Of a stretch of 64,000 nt of DNA, positions 23,577 through 36,721 are shown piece after piece. Below the pieces are notes generated by a model. It made no database searches. It was not told the origin of the DNA and saw nothing but the letters and a program-made list of their open reading frames with translations. The position numbers were made by a program, and so were the translations under genes. Position 1 is the first letter of the stretch. Every line of letters begins with the position of its first letter. The stretch is from contig CM034132.1 of NCBI GenBank assembly GCA_019914995.1, positions 5,727,501-5,791,500 of the forward strand, read 5' to 3'. Origin of the DNA: Acanthochlamys bracteata (lineage: Eukaryota; Streptophyta; Magnoliopsida; Pandanales; Velloziaceae).

Positions 23577-24300
23577 GTGATTTTAATATAGAATAGCTTA
23601 CTTTAAAAAACATAGTAGGCCAAAATATAAACTAAGCGATCAAATTGGCACCGGCACGATCAGCTCGATGAGTGTGACTTGTAGAAAACGTTAAAATTGA
23701 ATGAATGAGAGGTGTGTGGAGTAAGATATGAGCAAATTTAGGTCTTAAAGATTTTAATAAAATAATTAATTTAAAATAACATAGTTGGACAAAATATAAA
23801 TTAAACCATCAAATGGCACGAAATTGACACTGACACTATCAGCTCGACGAGTGTGACTTATACGAAGAATCTAAATCGAATTTAGAGGTCCAAAAAGTAA
23901 GATAGAAACAAGTTTTTATTCTAGAGATTTTAATATAAAATAGCTTAATTTAAAACAATATAATGGGCCAAAATATTAACTAAGTTATCAAATGGCACGA
24001 AATTGGCATCGACACTACGAATGTGACATATAGAAAGAATCAGAATTGAATTTGGAGATCCGAGGAGTAAGATAGAAATAAGTTTACTTTTTAAAGATTT
24101 TAACATAGAATAGCTTAGTTTAAAACAACATAAGGAGTCAAAATATTAACTAAGCCATCAAATAGCACTAAGTTGGTGGTGACACAATCAGCTCGACGAG
24201 TGTGACTTGTACGAAGAGACAAAGTTGAATTTCCAGATTCGAGAGTAAGATAGAAGTAAGTTTAGGTTTTAGAGATTTTAATATAGAATAGTTTAGATAT
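23577..24300. repeat. Tandem repeat, ~174 bp unit, about four copies
   Basis: The motif gattttaatatagaatagctta recurs at 23581, 23752, 23928, 24098 and 24276, a spacing of 171, 176, 170 and 178 bp. Each unit also carries atcaaatggcacgaaattgg, agctcgacgagtgtgact and gagtaagatagaa. Units differ by scattered changes. No coding frame. It may be a CACTA internal or subterminal repeat or a small satellite. Confidence 0.9.
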
Positions 24301-25789
24301 GTACTTCAATATATGGATAAATGTTGTTAACCCTTTTTATTTGTTTTCATTTCAAATTCATGATTGTTTGCTCTTATTTGAGGAGAAGGACGCTCTCGGC
24401 AGTTAGTTTTTTTGCTAGGTAGTTTTTTTATTTTATTAGAATAATATAATGTACTACTTTTATGAAATTTGTATTTGTTTTTTGAAAACAACGATATAAT
24501 TTATAATATACTTCATGTTATAAATTATTAATGGTTAATTGATAATTATTTATAATATTTTTAATTATAAATGTAAATAAATAAAATTAATTCAAAAAAT
24601 AAGTTAACGATTAGAGGAGAAAAGTTGTTGACTTCAAACAATAGTGACCGGGATTTAATAGTAGCTAAAGCGATAGCTAGTAAGCGCATCAACGAGTAGA
24701 GAGCCAAGGTCGCCAAAGAGTGTATCTACGACCAATGTCTTCAAAGTTGCTAATATTTTTGGATGAAAATGACTAGCATAACTGGTCGTCTATTAACGAA
24801 ATAGTAACTGAAGATGATGTCGCAAAATTCATTATTAGCAATCGCAACCTGCAGCAAAGAGATATTTATCTTATAAATAAGATCGCTAAAAGCTTTAGCG
24901 ACCACCTCTCGTTTATTAGACATGGTTATGCTAATTGGAAATATTTAGCAAATGCTCTTAAGTTAATAAGATTATTTCAAAAAAAAAATTGATTAAATTT
25001 CATAGTAGCATGAATTTATATAAATATGTTAATTTGAAGATCACTAAAAATTTTATTGACCATCTCTAATTTATTAGTCTATATATGCTATTCTATTGAT
25101 TATAATGGTGTTAATCTAAAAATGATAGTTTGAAATAGTTGTTATGTTATGCTCTTAAGTTAATTAATAAGATTATTTTAGCACCCATTAAATTGATTAA
25201 ATTTCATAATGTATTTGTAATTTATAATAATATGTTAAAAATTTATTTAAAAAGAAAAAATATTAATTTTGATTTTATTGTTAGATATGTTTAAAATTAA
25301 TTAGAACTATATATGCTATTCTTCAAATGTTTTTATAATAAAATTAATACTAAAAAATTAACTTACTTTTATGATCAATTTTCATAAAAGATTTTTAGCT
25401 TACTTTCATTTAATTAGAGTTGCAAAAAACTACTTTTTCGGATCAATTTGGATCCGGTTAAAATCAAATTTGATTAATGATCATTTTAAAAGTTTTAGTT
25501 TACTTTCAATTAGAGTTGAAAATACGTCATCATTTTTTATTTGGGTTATCCTTATTTATATCACTTTTTTATTTATATATTTTTTATATATAAATATATA
25601 TAAATAAAAGATAAAAATAATAAAAAAATTAAGAGAATAACTTACAAAAATTATTGTTAATATAAAAGTAAAAAATAAATTATTATATTATCATATGCAT
25701 ATAATTGTACATTTTTTTTGACTTGAAAAAATTTTTCGTATAAAACTAATTCAAAAAATTATTCCGTCAGGTCTTCATTATGAGTTGTA
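24301..25789. other. AT-rich sequence without a gene
   Basis: 24600-24920 contains short gtcgctaaaagctttagcgacc-like inverted motifs resembling CACTA subterminal sequence, but no terminal CACTA is seen. The rest is low-complexity AT-rich sequence. The plus-strand 78-codon frame at 25371 is AT-biased and unconvincing. Confidence 0.5.
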
Positions 25790-28700
25790 TGTTGTATTTT
25801 TTAATTGCAAGTTTCCAATTTTTGAAACAAGTTAGCACCTCAACCATCTCACTAATCAGTTATGTTCTTCGGTCTTCAATTATCCTTGCAATTGTATTAA
25901 ATTGCTGATTCTAAAAACACTATTGAAAAAGGAATGGTCAATATATCATATATTAATTGAGAAAGTATTGCATATATTTTTGAATGTGGTTTTCACTAAT
26001 TTAAATTATTAAAACTTTTTGAGTTATCATCGTCATCGATAATGGCGGTATCTCCTTCATAATATTTATTCAAATGTGATGAAGATTGCATATTACTTGA
26101 AGTTAAAGTTGGTGTTAAACTTAAGCCAAACTTGATGGAAATCAAAGACCAATTGATCATTTATTTTTTGTTTTTGTTTTGATGAGTTTGTCTCATTGTT
26201 GGTTGTTGTTAATTTGGCAAATTAGCGAACCTTACCTCATAAAGATTATAAACTTTATACAACTTGTTACTAGCATTAGTAATTTGTACTTAATTATAAA
26301 AATATCCAAGTACATACCAATATAAGTAAGAGTATTGAAAAAGCATTCAAATTTAAATTTAAGATCTAATTGTAACAGCCTGATTTGTAGTGGGCTAAAC
26401 TAAGCCATTGTTGGAGATAGAGGCCTTACTATGCAATGTTTCTTTCTTTTATTTTCTCCTCATCTCTATTTTCTTCTTCCACCCGACAGCCACCTTTCTG
26501 CCCCCTCACCGGCAGCGATTTCTCCCCTCCGGTGCCATTATTTTTCTTTGTTCTTACTCCGGTGTGTATCTCCAAGCCCTCCCTTTGCTCTCCTTGCTTC
26601 AATTTCGCCAGATTGAGTTTTCTTTCACCGCCGAGCAAAACCCTAGTTTGACCGTCGATCAATTAAATCGCCGTTTCTTCTTGCCGACTTGCTAAAATCC
26701 TTCTCCTCGACCGTTATAACTTTTCCCTCACTCAATTTCGATGATTGCAATGCCGACGGAAGATTTTGAGCGAGCTTTGTAGTATGTTGATCTGTCCATT
26801 TCCGCCACCGTCATTGTTTTTTTGGCTCTAATGTTCTTCTTGTTGAGTTCGCCAGAAAATTGCATCTTTTAACCACAGAATGCCCCTGGCTTGGCGAAGT
26901 TCGCGAACCCTAATTTTCGTCGGAATCCAGCGAGCCATCGGATATCTGATTGAGGTGAGTTTTGTTGCTCTTTTGTGTCTTTTTTTAAATTTCTAAACTT
27001 AATTAATAGGGATTAGCCTTGATCCTATTTACCATAGGTGTTTGGATTGAAAATCGACAAGTTTGTCGTTATCGTCTTACGACGCCGGTTTGGATTTGGG
27101 ATTGATTGCTGATTCGGGTAAGCTTTCTAACTTTGCTAGCACTAGTATTAGTCAAGAACTTTTGAGTTAATGATTGTGGACTTAAATATATAATTATTGA
27201 ATTTTTGGGTTAATGGTCCCTTACATCGGATTGGGCTATGTTTGAATATAAATGTGAATGTGATTGGTTTCAATTACCAAATTAAGTATGGTGGTATTTA
27301 TCTACTTTAGAATTGAACGTAGCTTTGGAACCTTTGGGTGTGGCTTGGTGATAACTTTCGGGTTTAGACGAATTAAGTGGACATTCAGGTGAGGGTTACT
27401 TGCGTCTTTTTCTCTTAGTTTACCGTTAAGTTTTCAACACAAGTAACATCTGTTTTGGAAACTCCGGCATGACTTTGCCAATTTCAGTGCATAATGAGAT
27501 TTGATCTTTCATGCAATAAAATATCTGTGTGCATGCTTACATAAGATTAGGACAGTGATAGTAACTAAAATAATAAGCTAGGAATTGATTAGATTTTATG
27601 CTTGAATAAGAATCCCATTGTTGCATGTTATACAAGTTGGAGTTGTGATATCAGGTGCACGAGATGCATAGAATGCTTTAACACGTATGGCATAGCACTA
27701 ACCTGGCATAAGAATTATGCTATAGGTATTTTAGACATATATAAGCTATGACCTCCGCTAAGTAAAACCATAGACCTTGGCCCTAACATATTAGCATGTT
27801 TAGAATTGACATATACGTAAGAATCATGACGTAACATATTTACTTGTGACTCATAAATGGCTTAGCATGTATAGCAAGTGTACCTAGGTCTAGTGACCTG
27901 CAAGTGCATGTTAGAAACAGATTGCATAAACTATTTTGTATGTCATTTGAACTTTTACATGGAATACAATAGTTATTTGTAATACATGCTTATAGAGAGT
28001 AATGATTATTGCAATATTATGTATAGTAATGTTAGATATGAGAGTACAACTTTCATTTATTGTTTCCTCATGCATCATGCATAGATTATGTGACATGATA
28101 TCCCTACTTGTGCATGGATCTCCGATTGTAATTGGAACTAGTGGAGGCTTTGAGCCTGGTTGACTATGTATATAAATGCATAAGCATATGACCTATAACT
28201 AATGTCTGTAGAGGCTTGAGTTCGATTAACCTTATGCATGGACACTCGCGCTGTACGAGGACAGGCGAGTCAGGGGCTGAGATCAGGACCCCAGTGGGTG
28301 TGGGGCGGGCACCCACCTATGGCCATAGTATTGTTAGGCCCATGCGCGTGGGGGCGATACCACGGCCCATCCGGTTCGATCACCCGGATGGTTGTACCTC
28401 GCCGAGGCAGGAGTAGCCTGGTTAGTAGGTTGAGCTGGAGACTGGGTCTCGCTCTGTGTTATATGATTATTATTCTGATTCCCTGATCAATGTCACGTCA
28501 TGTAGATAGATACATGTGTATGCACCATGACCTATACAAATGGTATAGATATGCATTTGATTCTTTACTCCATTTTGATCATAAATACATATATATATGC
28601 AGGTATAGTCATACATGTAAATAATATAGGCATGTATTTAACCTATTGTTCATAATCATGTATGCATGCATTTAGACATCTTTGCTATATGAGATTTGAA

Positions 28701-31111
28701 AATATAGATTACTTTCTTACTCGAGTGCATATGTACATGTTGATAGTATTCTGATACAAGTTAATGGCATAGTCTTATTGATTGCTTCAACTATATGATT
28801 ATAACCCCTTGATGCATAACGCACATTATCATTAATATGTTTGAGGGGATAACCTACAGAAATATAATTTCGTATTAATAAACGTATGCATGTAGACAAT
28901 ATAAAGATGTGTGCTTGGTAAAGTTAATTATGTGCACGTGAATATAAATTATGTAACGATAGAGAACTCGCATAGAAATGATCGCTTGATATGAGAGGAG
29001 GGCGTTATGGACTGCATATCATCGTATCTGTATCTGTCCTTACTAGAATTAGGTCGGTATGGGATGACCTAAAACTAGATAAGGCGTGCTCTGAGCTATC
29101 GATGCATTTGTGGCATGTAGAGGAGCAGGAATATAATAATTAGGTAATGCATTAGAAGCTTTAAATGGTGCATCCCTGATTTATTAACTCACTGAGACTG
29201 GGCTCAGCCTTTTTCTTCTTTGGCCTCCCCCAGATAATACAGGATTTAGCTGGAGATTAATGGATTCTCGCTACTGTGGATCGGAGTGGCGCTAGAAGGG
29301 TACGTTTCCATGTTTTCATAATTCATTTGGTTGGCTCTGTAACACTCCAGGCACTGTACTATTCTCATTATTGTTTGTAAATTATCGGCTTTGACACCCG
29401 ATTATTGATTTAAATTATTTTTTCTTTTTATTGAGATATATTACCGCAGGTAGTGGTTGTATAAATTGTTAAGTCTTTCTTGTGTTTTGTTTTTCGTGTT
29501 GTTGAACGGATTTGTAATAGTATTGTTGTGGTTAAATTGTTAGGATACTCTCCTTGGATTTTCAAGCGGAGTTTTGTCAAAATTGTCTAAAAGTTTGGAT
29601 TGTGATGTTTTGAGTCGATTTTGTATTAGGCTTACTGGGCTGGGCCGAGCTTGGGTTCTACTTAGGCTTGGTTTAGTCTAGTGCCGGTCATGGCTCAGGT
29701 TGGGTCGTGACACTAATATAAAGGCAAAATAATATAAAGAAGGATATCATACCAATATTTTTTTAATTTACTTACCATTATTGTAACTATTGGTCTAGAT
29801 AATGAATTTCTTAGAGTGAATGAAACATGGTATTAACATTAAGAACTGAATGTAAAACTAATAGAGAAGTAGGATAGTAAATACTAAATAATAAAACAGT
29901 AGTATCATAAAATATTTTTAAAAAGTTTACAAGTTTTTAAGCAATAGTTTGAGTAAATATTTTATTTCCATTCTTGTATTAAAAAAAATTATAAACACAA
30001 ATTTATAATCTAATGTACATTTTGAAATCAAGTAAATAGAATTACATTTTACTAGCATGTCAAGATTGATCTTAAAAGACAATCAAATGTTCTGCTAATC
30101 AATATCTCTTAAATTCAGCTAACGTCGTTTTGATCTAAGTTAAGGATAGCAACACGAATATCATTAATATGTATACTTATCAGCTTCATATCTGATGCCA
30201 CCCATGTATAAGCTTAACTCTATCTCCAGAAATCGAACCACATTTGTATTTGCTGAAGCATTGTTTAGTGTGATGAAGATATTGCGATTGCTTATGCCAA
30301 AATCTTTATATACTTACAATGCGCTTAAAAATATTTTTATCATCATGTATATAATCAATAAGTCTAAAACTAATATTTTTTTTGCATATTCCTTTGAATC
30401 TAAATATTATGAAACAATATTTAAATAATCTTATTTAGCTCTACCACTCAAAATATCAAATGTTAATGGAATAGATATATGTAATGAACTTAACCAGATC
30501 TTAATATAGTGTGTTTTTTATTATAATAAATAATTATAATATCACTTCTAGTAGTTGTTCTTCTAACTTTTAAATTGTGAAAATGTGCTATTTAACTATG
30601 TCTTCATAAAAAAATAGCTCACCAAAATTAATAGACAAATTGATAACATAAATCGTACGGGTTAGAGATTCTTTAACTATATTAGAATCATAGTAATTAC
30701 CAAACTATTCGTATTGAATTGAGGTTGAGTTTATAAAGACTCCCATTCGATTTCTTTTTTGACAAACACATTTTCTTACCATATGTTATTAAGTGTTGGG
30801 TTTTAGCATGAGGATTAATAGTTAGAAGCTTTTTTTGCAAAATATATATCTTGCCATTTTTTATTTAGTACCATCATTTTGCGTTATAGAAGTAATCAAC
30901 GCTTCAAAAGTTGTCGCTTTTGAACGTTTATTGTATTGAAGTCATATTGAAGCTGAACTGCTTCCAACACTCGAGATTAGAGGAGCATTTTTTTGTATTG
31001 GAGGACCTTGGTCACCTTCTTCCATATGGCAATATTTATCTCTTCCAAATTTTGATCGTTCATGTTATAATCATCCACACCAAGATCAATAGTACGAACA
31101 TTTAGATCCAT
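25790..31111 (-). pseudogene. hAT transposase pseudogene, split by a solo LTR
   Basis: Minus-strand pieces in the right order match plant hAT (RICESLEEPER-type) transposases. A start-like ATG lies at 31111. FGISNRNIFITLNNASAN, from ~30290 downward, matches the catalytic-domain signature G-I-x-x-K/R-x-F-x-I-T-L-D-N-A-S-A-N, with the usual D replaced by N. NFLKIFYDTT and YYPTSLLVL follow. IIEDRRT and MVEVLTCFKNWKL, at ~25805-25880, match the C-terminal dimerisation domain. Many stops and frameshifts make it non-functional. A Tekay-type solo LTR (26371-29712) sits between the central part and the C-terminus. The transposon's own ends are not placed. The upstream side, 31310-31480, has repeated ACGGTCA / GACCGTT motifs typical of hAT subterminal regions. 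Confidence 0.8.
26371..29712 (+). mobile_element. Tekay-type Gypsy solo LTR (3.3 kb fossil)
   Basis: The element begins TGTAACAGCCTGATTTG and ends GGGTCGTGACA, the TGTAACA...TGACA ends usual for long chromovirus (Tekay/Del) LTRs. It is flanked by a perfect 5 bp target duplication, CTAAT (26366-26370 and 29713-29717). It holds no gag or pol, so it is a solo LTR left by recombination between the two LTRs. A pyrimidine-rich, leader-like stretch lies at 26420-26700, and a GC-rich patch lies at 28240-28400. Small open frames inside it are not genes. It is inserted in a hAT pseudogene. The matched ends and perfect duplication suggest moderate age. Confidence 0.88.
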
Positions 31112-33130
31112 TGGAAATAAGAACACTAAAGGGATTTATAGAAATGTGAGAATGTGAGTTTGTGAATTTTGAAACAAGAGGGCAAATTCATATATTTGAG
31201 ACTTGAGAATTTGTGGAAAAATAAGAGGGAGTTTGTTGTGTAAGGATTGAGGAAAATATGAGGTATATAAAGATGAGTTGTGTTTTTGTTTAAAAAAAGA
31301 GCAACGATCTATGTCCGTTGGCTGCATCATGCTTATGTCAAAATAGCATCATCTAACGGTCACAATAACGTTGGCTATTTTGGTGACCTCAATGATCGAA
31401 ATATCTATTAGCAGTCTTCTAACGGTCACTTATGACCGTTAGCGGTTCCCTCTAATTGCTAATGGTTATGAGAGACCGTTGGCGGACTTCAACGGGCTGT
31501 TGATGATATCTTCACATCAGCAGATGGTTGTTTTTTTTTTATAAAAAAAGAACTTAATTATATTCACTTAGTCGATGAACTTGGTCAATTATCAATGTGA
31601 CTGGTCCCTTATACTGCCTACAGGAACCGGATAGGGGTGGTCTTGTTACTGTTATGGATCGAATGGGACATGACCTACATTGTTAAGACCGACCCTTTTA
31701 CTCAAGCTTATATTTTTATTTCTGTTCTTATTTCTAAATATAATTGAAAGTTCAAATTAGTTGCAAATATATTTGAAGTATAATAATTGAGCAGATCTTT
31801 AACTCATTCTCTCCGGATTCTAAATTCACAGGATTCGTTTCCGAAGAATCTTTCAAAAAATTGAAACAAGTTTTTTGTTTGAAATTATATTTTTAGAACG
31901 TAATTTTTTTCAAATTTAAAATTTGAAACAAGTTCTTAGATTTTTTTTTTAAAGATTAGTTAGTGCGTTCCCCAAAAGCAATTTTCTAATTTTTTCTTTC
32001 ATATTTTTTAATAATAATCTTTTATAATATTTTAAAGAATTTATTTAAATATTTAGAAAGGATAGAAAAATTTTATGTAGTAAAATTTTCTTATTGTTTA
32101 TTTTTATTATTATTTTAGATCAAAATAATAGAACTTGTTTATCAAATATAGGACAAAAATATCAACTACTTCCATTAAATGTATTTTTTAGAAAAGCATT
32201 TCAACAAAACACTCCAAAAAATATTTTGAAAAAAAATACTTTACGTTAAAAAATTATAATATAAATTTTTATAAGTTTTAAATTTATAAAAAAAACTCGA
32301 AACTCAACTATCTAGTAACCCGAATGATTACTCATTGCACGCATTTCAATTTTCTATATAGATAATCATGTTATTGGAATCAAGTTGTAAAACCGAACTA
32401 GACGTCAATCTGGATAAATGTCCGAGTCAACCAGTAGGTGCTGTTCAGCCTGTGCTGGAGTTTAGATAACACATAACAAGGCTACTCCATTAAATCGAGA
32501 CAACAAGATCCATTATTAGTAATCATGAAACAGCAAAACCTTTTACAAAAAAATTCAAACAGCAAAATACTTTACAAAAAATATATCAACATCAATTATA
32601 TTTAAGCATGAAACTCTTAGACATCAAGTTTTCTAATTTCAACTGCGAATGTTACACAAATTAAGAATGTTACAAGTACTTGAACTTCCAGTTTTCAACA
32701 ATAACACCAACTAAAAAGCAACAAACACTTCAATAATATCTCAACAGTGATAACATCTCAATTTCTTTCAAAACATTTACAGCTTTGTAAAGGGATATCC
32801 CATCCAAGGCTTCAGCTGTTCGAGAGGGGAACACATTCAATTCAAGGCATTAACCTGGCAAGCAGTTAGCAAACATCTCTAGTGTTACCTGTGCAATGTT
32901 AAATCTATGACACTCAAGTGGATTACACGAAAAACCAGATACAATAAAGTATAAACAAGACAACTGCTATCATAATAAAACAAAAACTATAGCAATGTAG
33001 TTTGTAAAGGAAATAGGTGTTTTGTAAACTGTAGAAAAAAAATGGCATGCAAGCCATATTAGTGTCTATAATAAATACATAAAATGCAGAAAACCCTATG
33101 ATGGCAGGAAGAAAAAAGTTCCACATATGT
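31112..33130. other. hAT 5' flank and AT-rich sequence
   Basis: 31112-31500 is the upstream region of the hAT pseudogene, with multiple ACGGTCA-like motifs in both orientations. A TAGGGGTGGTC that resembles a hAT terminus occurs at 31633, but no partner end was found. 31700-33130 is AT-rich with no gene recognised. Its far end lies minus-strand downstream of the second hAT pseudogene and may be that element's 3' region. Confidence 0.4.
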
Positions 33131-33149
33131 CTACCATACTACCTTGCTT

Positions 33150-33490
33150 ATGTTGGCAGTAAGTCAGTGAGATGCTATAGTGGCTATTTGGCAGCAAGAA
33201 AAGAAATTCAAACATAAGCTAACTCTTCCATACTGGGCAGCAAGCCAGTAAGCCACAAGTCCACCAAGCCATCAAGAAAAAAAATCTACAACAGGCCAAT
33301 AACCAACTAAGCCATACAGGGCAGCAAGAAAAAAATCCACTATAAGCTAGTAAGCAACTACATCATACTGTGCAGTAAGAGAGAAAAATCAAAACACAAA
33401 GGCTGTCTCTGCCATACTGGCTATCAAGCCAGTAAGCCACACAAGTCCACCAAGACAGTAAGCCATACTGAGTAGCAAAAAAACCCACAA
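33150..33490. repeat. Degenerate repeats of a CATACTGGGCAGCAAG motif
   Basis: Variants of catactgggcagcaagccagtaagccac recur at ~33153, 33229, 33314, 33364, 33414 and 33465, with irregular 40-75 bp spacing. The pair at 33229-33270 and 33414-33455 is the closest match. The repeats lie just downstream (minus strand) of the second hAT pseudogene, consistent with the 3' untranslated or subterminal part of that transposon. Confidence 0.65.
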
Positions 33491-33606
33491 TACTATAGAT
33501 ATCTTTTAGGTCATGTAGACGGTTATTTCTAGATTCATGCTTATAGAGATGCGTATAGAGACTGAATATAGGATCGTGTTTAGAAAAGGTGAAATACTAA
33601 ACATTA

Positions 33607-35077
33607 ACATACCATGTTTGGAAGCAGAACTCTCAAGGTGTCCCTATACTCATCACCTTCCTCTTCATTCTCCTCATCACCAAGATCATCAAGGGGTTCA
33701 ATTTAGGTTCAGTAGCTAAAAAATAATTTCATTTCAAAAGTTAGAATGCTAAACTGAGTCAATTAAGCATCTAATATAAGCAGTACAAAGAAAAAACACC
33801 TATCATCAATGGGTTTCTCTTGAATGGACTATGCTTCCAATTATTTGTAAAATGCATCTAGCTCATCATTAGTTAAAAATGGAGGGTTCTTCCATGGATA
33901 TCCAATCATAATTGTCACTAAATTCTTTAACATCCATAGGGTCATAGATTTGACCCTTGAAGTAATGCATAAGAAAAAAACATATAGAAGCATGAACAAA
34001 AAAAATGAACAATAAAAGAGATAGAAAAAGCTTTATCTTTGTCTCAATCTCAAATTACAATAAACATTCACAAGATCATTAAGCTATTGATACTCAAATC
34101 TATTCCTTTCTATGGAATGTATGTGCTCAAATATGCTCCAATTACTCTCGCAACATGACGAACTACATGTTTGGCTTAAAATATGAATGGCCAATTTTTG
34201 TAGATGTTTAGCACTATTTTCTTATAACATCCACCATTCATCTATAAAAGAATAAAAGTGTTAGACAACAGAACTTTAAAAAAAAAGTTGTACAAAAGAA
34301 CAAAATAATCAACTAACTGGGGCCATATTTTGACGATTAGCTATAGCAGAAATACATCCAAAGTCTCTTTCGACATTTCTAAATAGCTTCATCTCACCGG
34401 TTAATTTACTGATCAACTCAAAATCTCTAAAAGTATACTTCTCTATAACATCCATAACTAGCAAAATAGTAGAATTTATCTTTTCCGTGGAAGAGCTATC
34501 ATATTGATAATAAGAATTCAATCAATAACCAGCTGAGTGTAAAACTTTACCTAGCTGATGATCCCATTTATCACTAATAATGTTGGGGTACGATGTCACT
34601 CTTTTCTTATTTCTCTTGAATCTCCTCATGATTTCAGCTTTAGCATTATGAATAGCATCGAACAAGCACCACATGTAAGGCCCATCATCACTATCAATAC
34701 AAAGAACAAGAACTAGAGAAGTAGTAAGTTTTACTATATTTGCATACTCCGTCCAAAACAAAGTAGTTAACACATCATCTACAAATTTTTTCCTTTACTT
34801 TCCTTAGCATACGATGAGGTTCTCCATTCTCTTGATGTTACCATAGCTCTTGAACTATCCTTGTGAGCCAATATATTTTGAAAGATAATAAATTAATAGC
34901 AAAATGAGTCGGTACTGGTCTAATTATTTCTTTTTCACATGTGAATTTTCTTATAAAATGTAAAGAAAAACAATGATTATAAATATACTTGGTAATTCTA
35001 GATGTATGAGCCACCAAATTATTAACTTCATCTAGCTTGTCAAAATCATGAAACATCAAGTTAATATATTGTGGCAT
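33607..35077 (-). pseudogene. hAT (DUF659-type) transposase pseudogene
   Basis: Minus-strand pieces match the DUF659/hAT-dimerisation class of plant transposase-like proteins, N- to C-terminal. INLMFHDFDKLDEV, then SRITKYIYNHCFSLH and RKFTCEKEIIRPVPTHFA at 35060-34895. FWTEYANIVKLTTSLVLVL, DGPYMWCLFDAIHNAKAEI and WDHQLGKVLHSAGY at 34755-34525. VIEKYTFRDFELISKLTGEM and DFGCISAIANRQN at 34450-34330. An acidic tail, GDEENEEEGDEYRDTLRVL, lies near 33620-33680. A BED zinc finger is not seen, so the 5' part is missing. The frame is broken in several places. Inactive fragment of a hAT element. Confidence 0.8.
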
Positions 35078-35916
35078 TGCAAGGAGAACGTCTCCTTTCC
35101 TCTAAATTGTTGTTTTGAATTTATTAATGCCACCTCTAGCGGATAAATCATAATTAGAAAAAATTATTGTTCCTAAAAATGGAGATTGATTAACTTATTA
35201 AGACAATTTTTCTCAAATAAATTTTTGTTTTTGAAAAATTTTGACAGATGGAATTTTGAAGATTATTGATCTAAAAGGATAATGAAGAAAAAGTAAAGAA
35301 AATAAAACAAAAATAAAACTAAGGGTTCTTTAATCGTTTCAATGAATTAACTAGTAGAATCGAGGCATCCGAATTTCACTTTAACTAATCACGTTCAGGC
35401 TCTCAACATTCGTGTGTCTGCTCAACATTTTATAATATTTAATGTGAAAACGTGAAAACCGCTTTTAACGGGATCATACTTTCTCAATCTACCATATGTT
35501 GAAAAAAATAGATTTAATGCAATAAAGATCATTCATCAATCATCTAAATTAGAAAAAGAGAAAACTCATTATTTTCTAAAACATTTTATTAAAGGGGATG
35601 AACCATAAGAGTACATCTCTGTAGTAGAAATAAGAAAAATATGGCATTCAGAAAAAAAAAAAATGAGACTCAGTAGAAGGCTTGCTTTTCTTTCCATATT
35701 GCCCTCTCAAATTCGATGAATAAAAATTGATTTAATATTATTTTAAAAAATCTATTGTAAGCATCCGAGAATCTCTATAGTCGATTAAAAAACGATTTTA
35801 AAAACTTGAATAGCATAAAATTAAAAATTAAATCATCATAGTTAGGCATTTAATAGTTTTTCAACTATAACTAAAATTAAATTTAGTTCATAATATACCT
35901 TTTTTTATTTAATTTA

Positions 35917-36039
35917 AATGAAAAAATATAATAAGATAGACTTAAATATTGCTTTAATAGTAAAACAATATCCTTTTATGTTACGTATGCATCTTTATAA
36001 TATCTATCATATATCATCTAACATCATTATTTGACCACC

Positions 36040-36075
<36 letters not shown>

Positions 36076-36240
36076 AGCCAATATATTTCCTTTCAGTCTC
36101 ATTCTAAATTTAGACCTTTTTAAAATTTATTGGATTTGATTTATATAAAACCAAGAACTTTTCTTTCTAAATTTTGAGTTGAGATCATCATGGGTTAATA
36201 AAAAGCGAAAAAATAATTGAAATCGATCAATAAATTTTTT
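35917..36240. repeat. Imperfect direct repeat, copy 1
   Basis: This matches 36722-37035. Both start tttaatttaaatgaaaaaat, then share tcttacatcatta-like and tgacaatatatttc-like stretches, and end with taataaaaagtgaaaaaata and attgaaatc. This copy contains the 29-A run. No terminal repeats or coding capacity seen. Confidence 0.7.
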
Positions 36241-36721
36241 CTACATCGATCGTTTTGGAGTCTATTTGGCCTTAAAAAATTAAATTAAAATATTTTTAAT
36301 AATTAAGAATAATAAAGTCTTATGTTTCTAATCAATCCTCACATATATCATTTAAAAAAATATTGGCCATCAAGTGTGAACAACTTCGTTGGGTGTATAT
36401 TTAATCCAAAAGATAAGAGTTATAACTATATTTGACTTCAAAATTATATAAAAAAATAATTACCCAAAAAATTCTGAAAATAATATAGGTGAAAGACCAA
36501 ATTGAATGTCTTGCCTAAAAACCAATTGACCGTTCACAAAAAATCCAACAGATTTAATCAAATTTTATAAAAAAATTGATAAAAATTCTGTTGAAAATTA
36601 AGAAAACAAAAAAATGTTTTATTTTTTTTTATAGTTTCTCTATATAATTGATCATTCAAAGCATATTGAACGATCGATCAGAATTATAATTATTAAAATT
36701 TTGTATAAAAAATAGAAAATC

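Noticed and set aside
23577-24300. CRISPR-like array
   Set aside because: The repeats are ~174 bp contiguous units without spacers, in a plant nuclear genome.
26408-26695. Overlapping plus and minus frames of 61-95 codons
   Set aside because: They lie in the pyrimidine-rich leader-like part of a solo LTR and have low-complexity composition.
28216-28486. GC-rich plus-strand frames of 66 and 82 codons
   Set aside because: They lie inside the solo LTR and reflect its GC-rich patch; they have no protein-like features.
31633-31700. TAGGGGTGGTC as the end of a fourth hAT MITE
   Set aside because: Only the first ~10 bases match. No partner end or 8 bp duplication was found, and the interior does not align with the family.
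36040-36068. A 29-A run as a possible LINE or SINE tail
   Set aside because: No reverse transcriptase, tRNA-like promoter or target duplication is visible upstream. The run lies inside a direct repeat whose partner lacks it.
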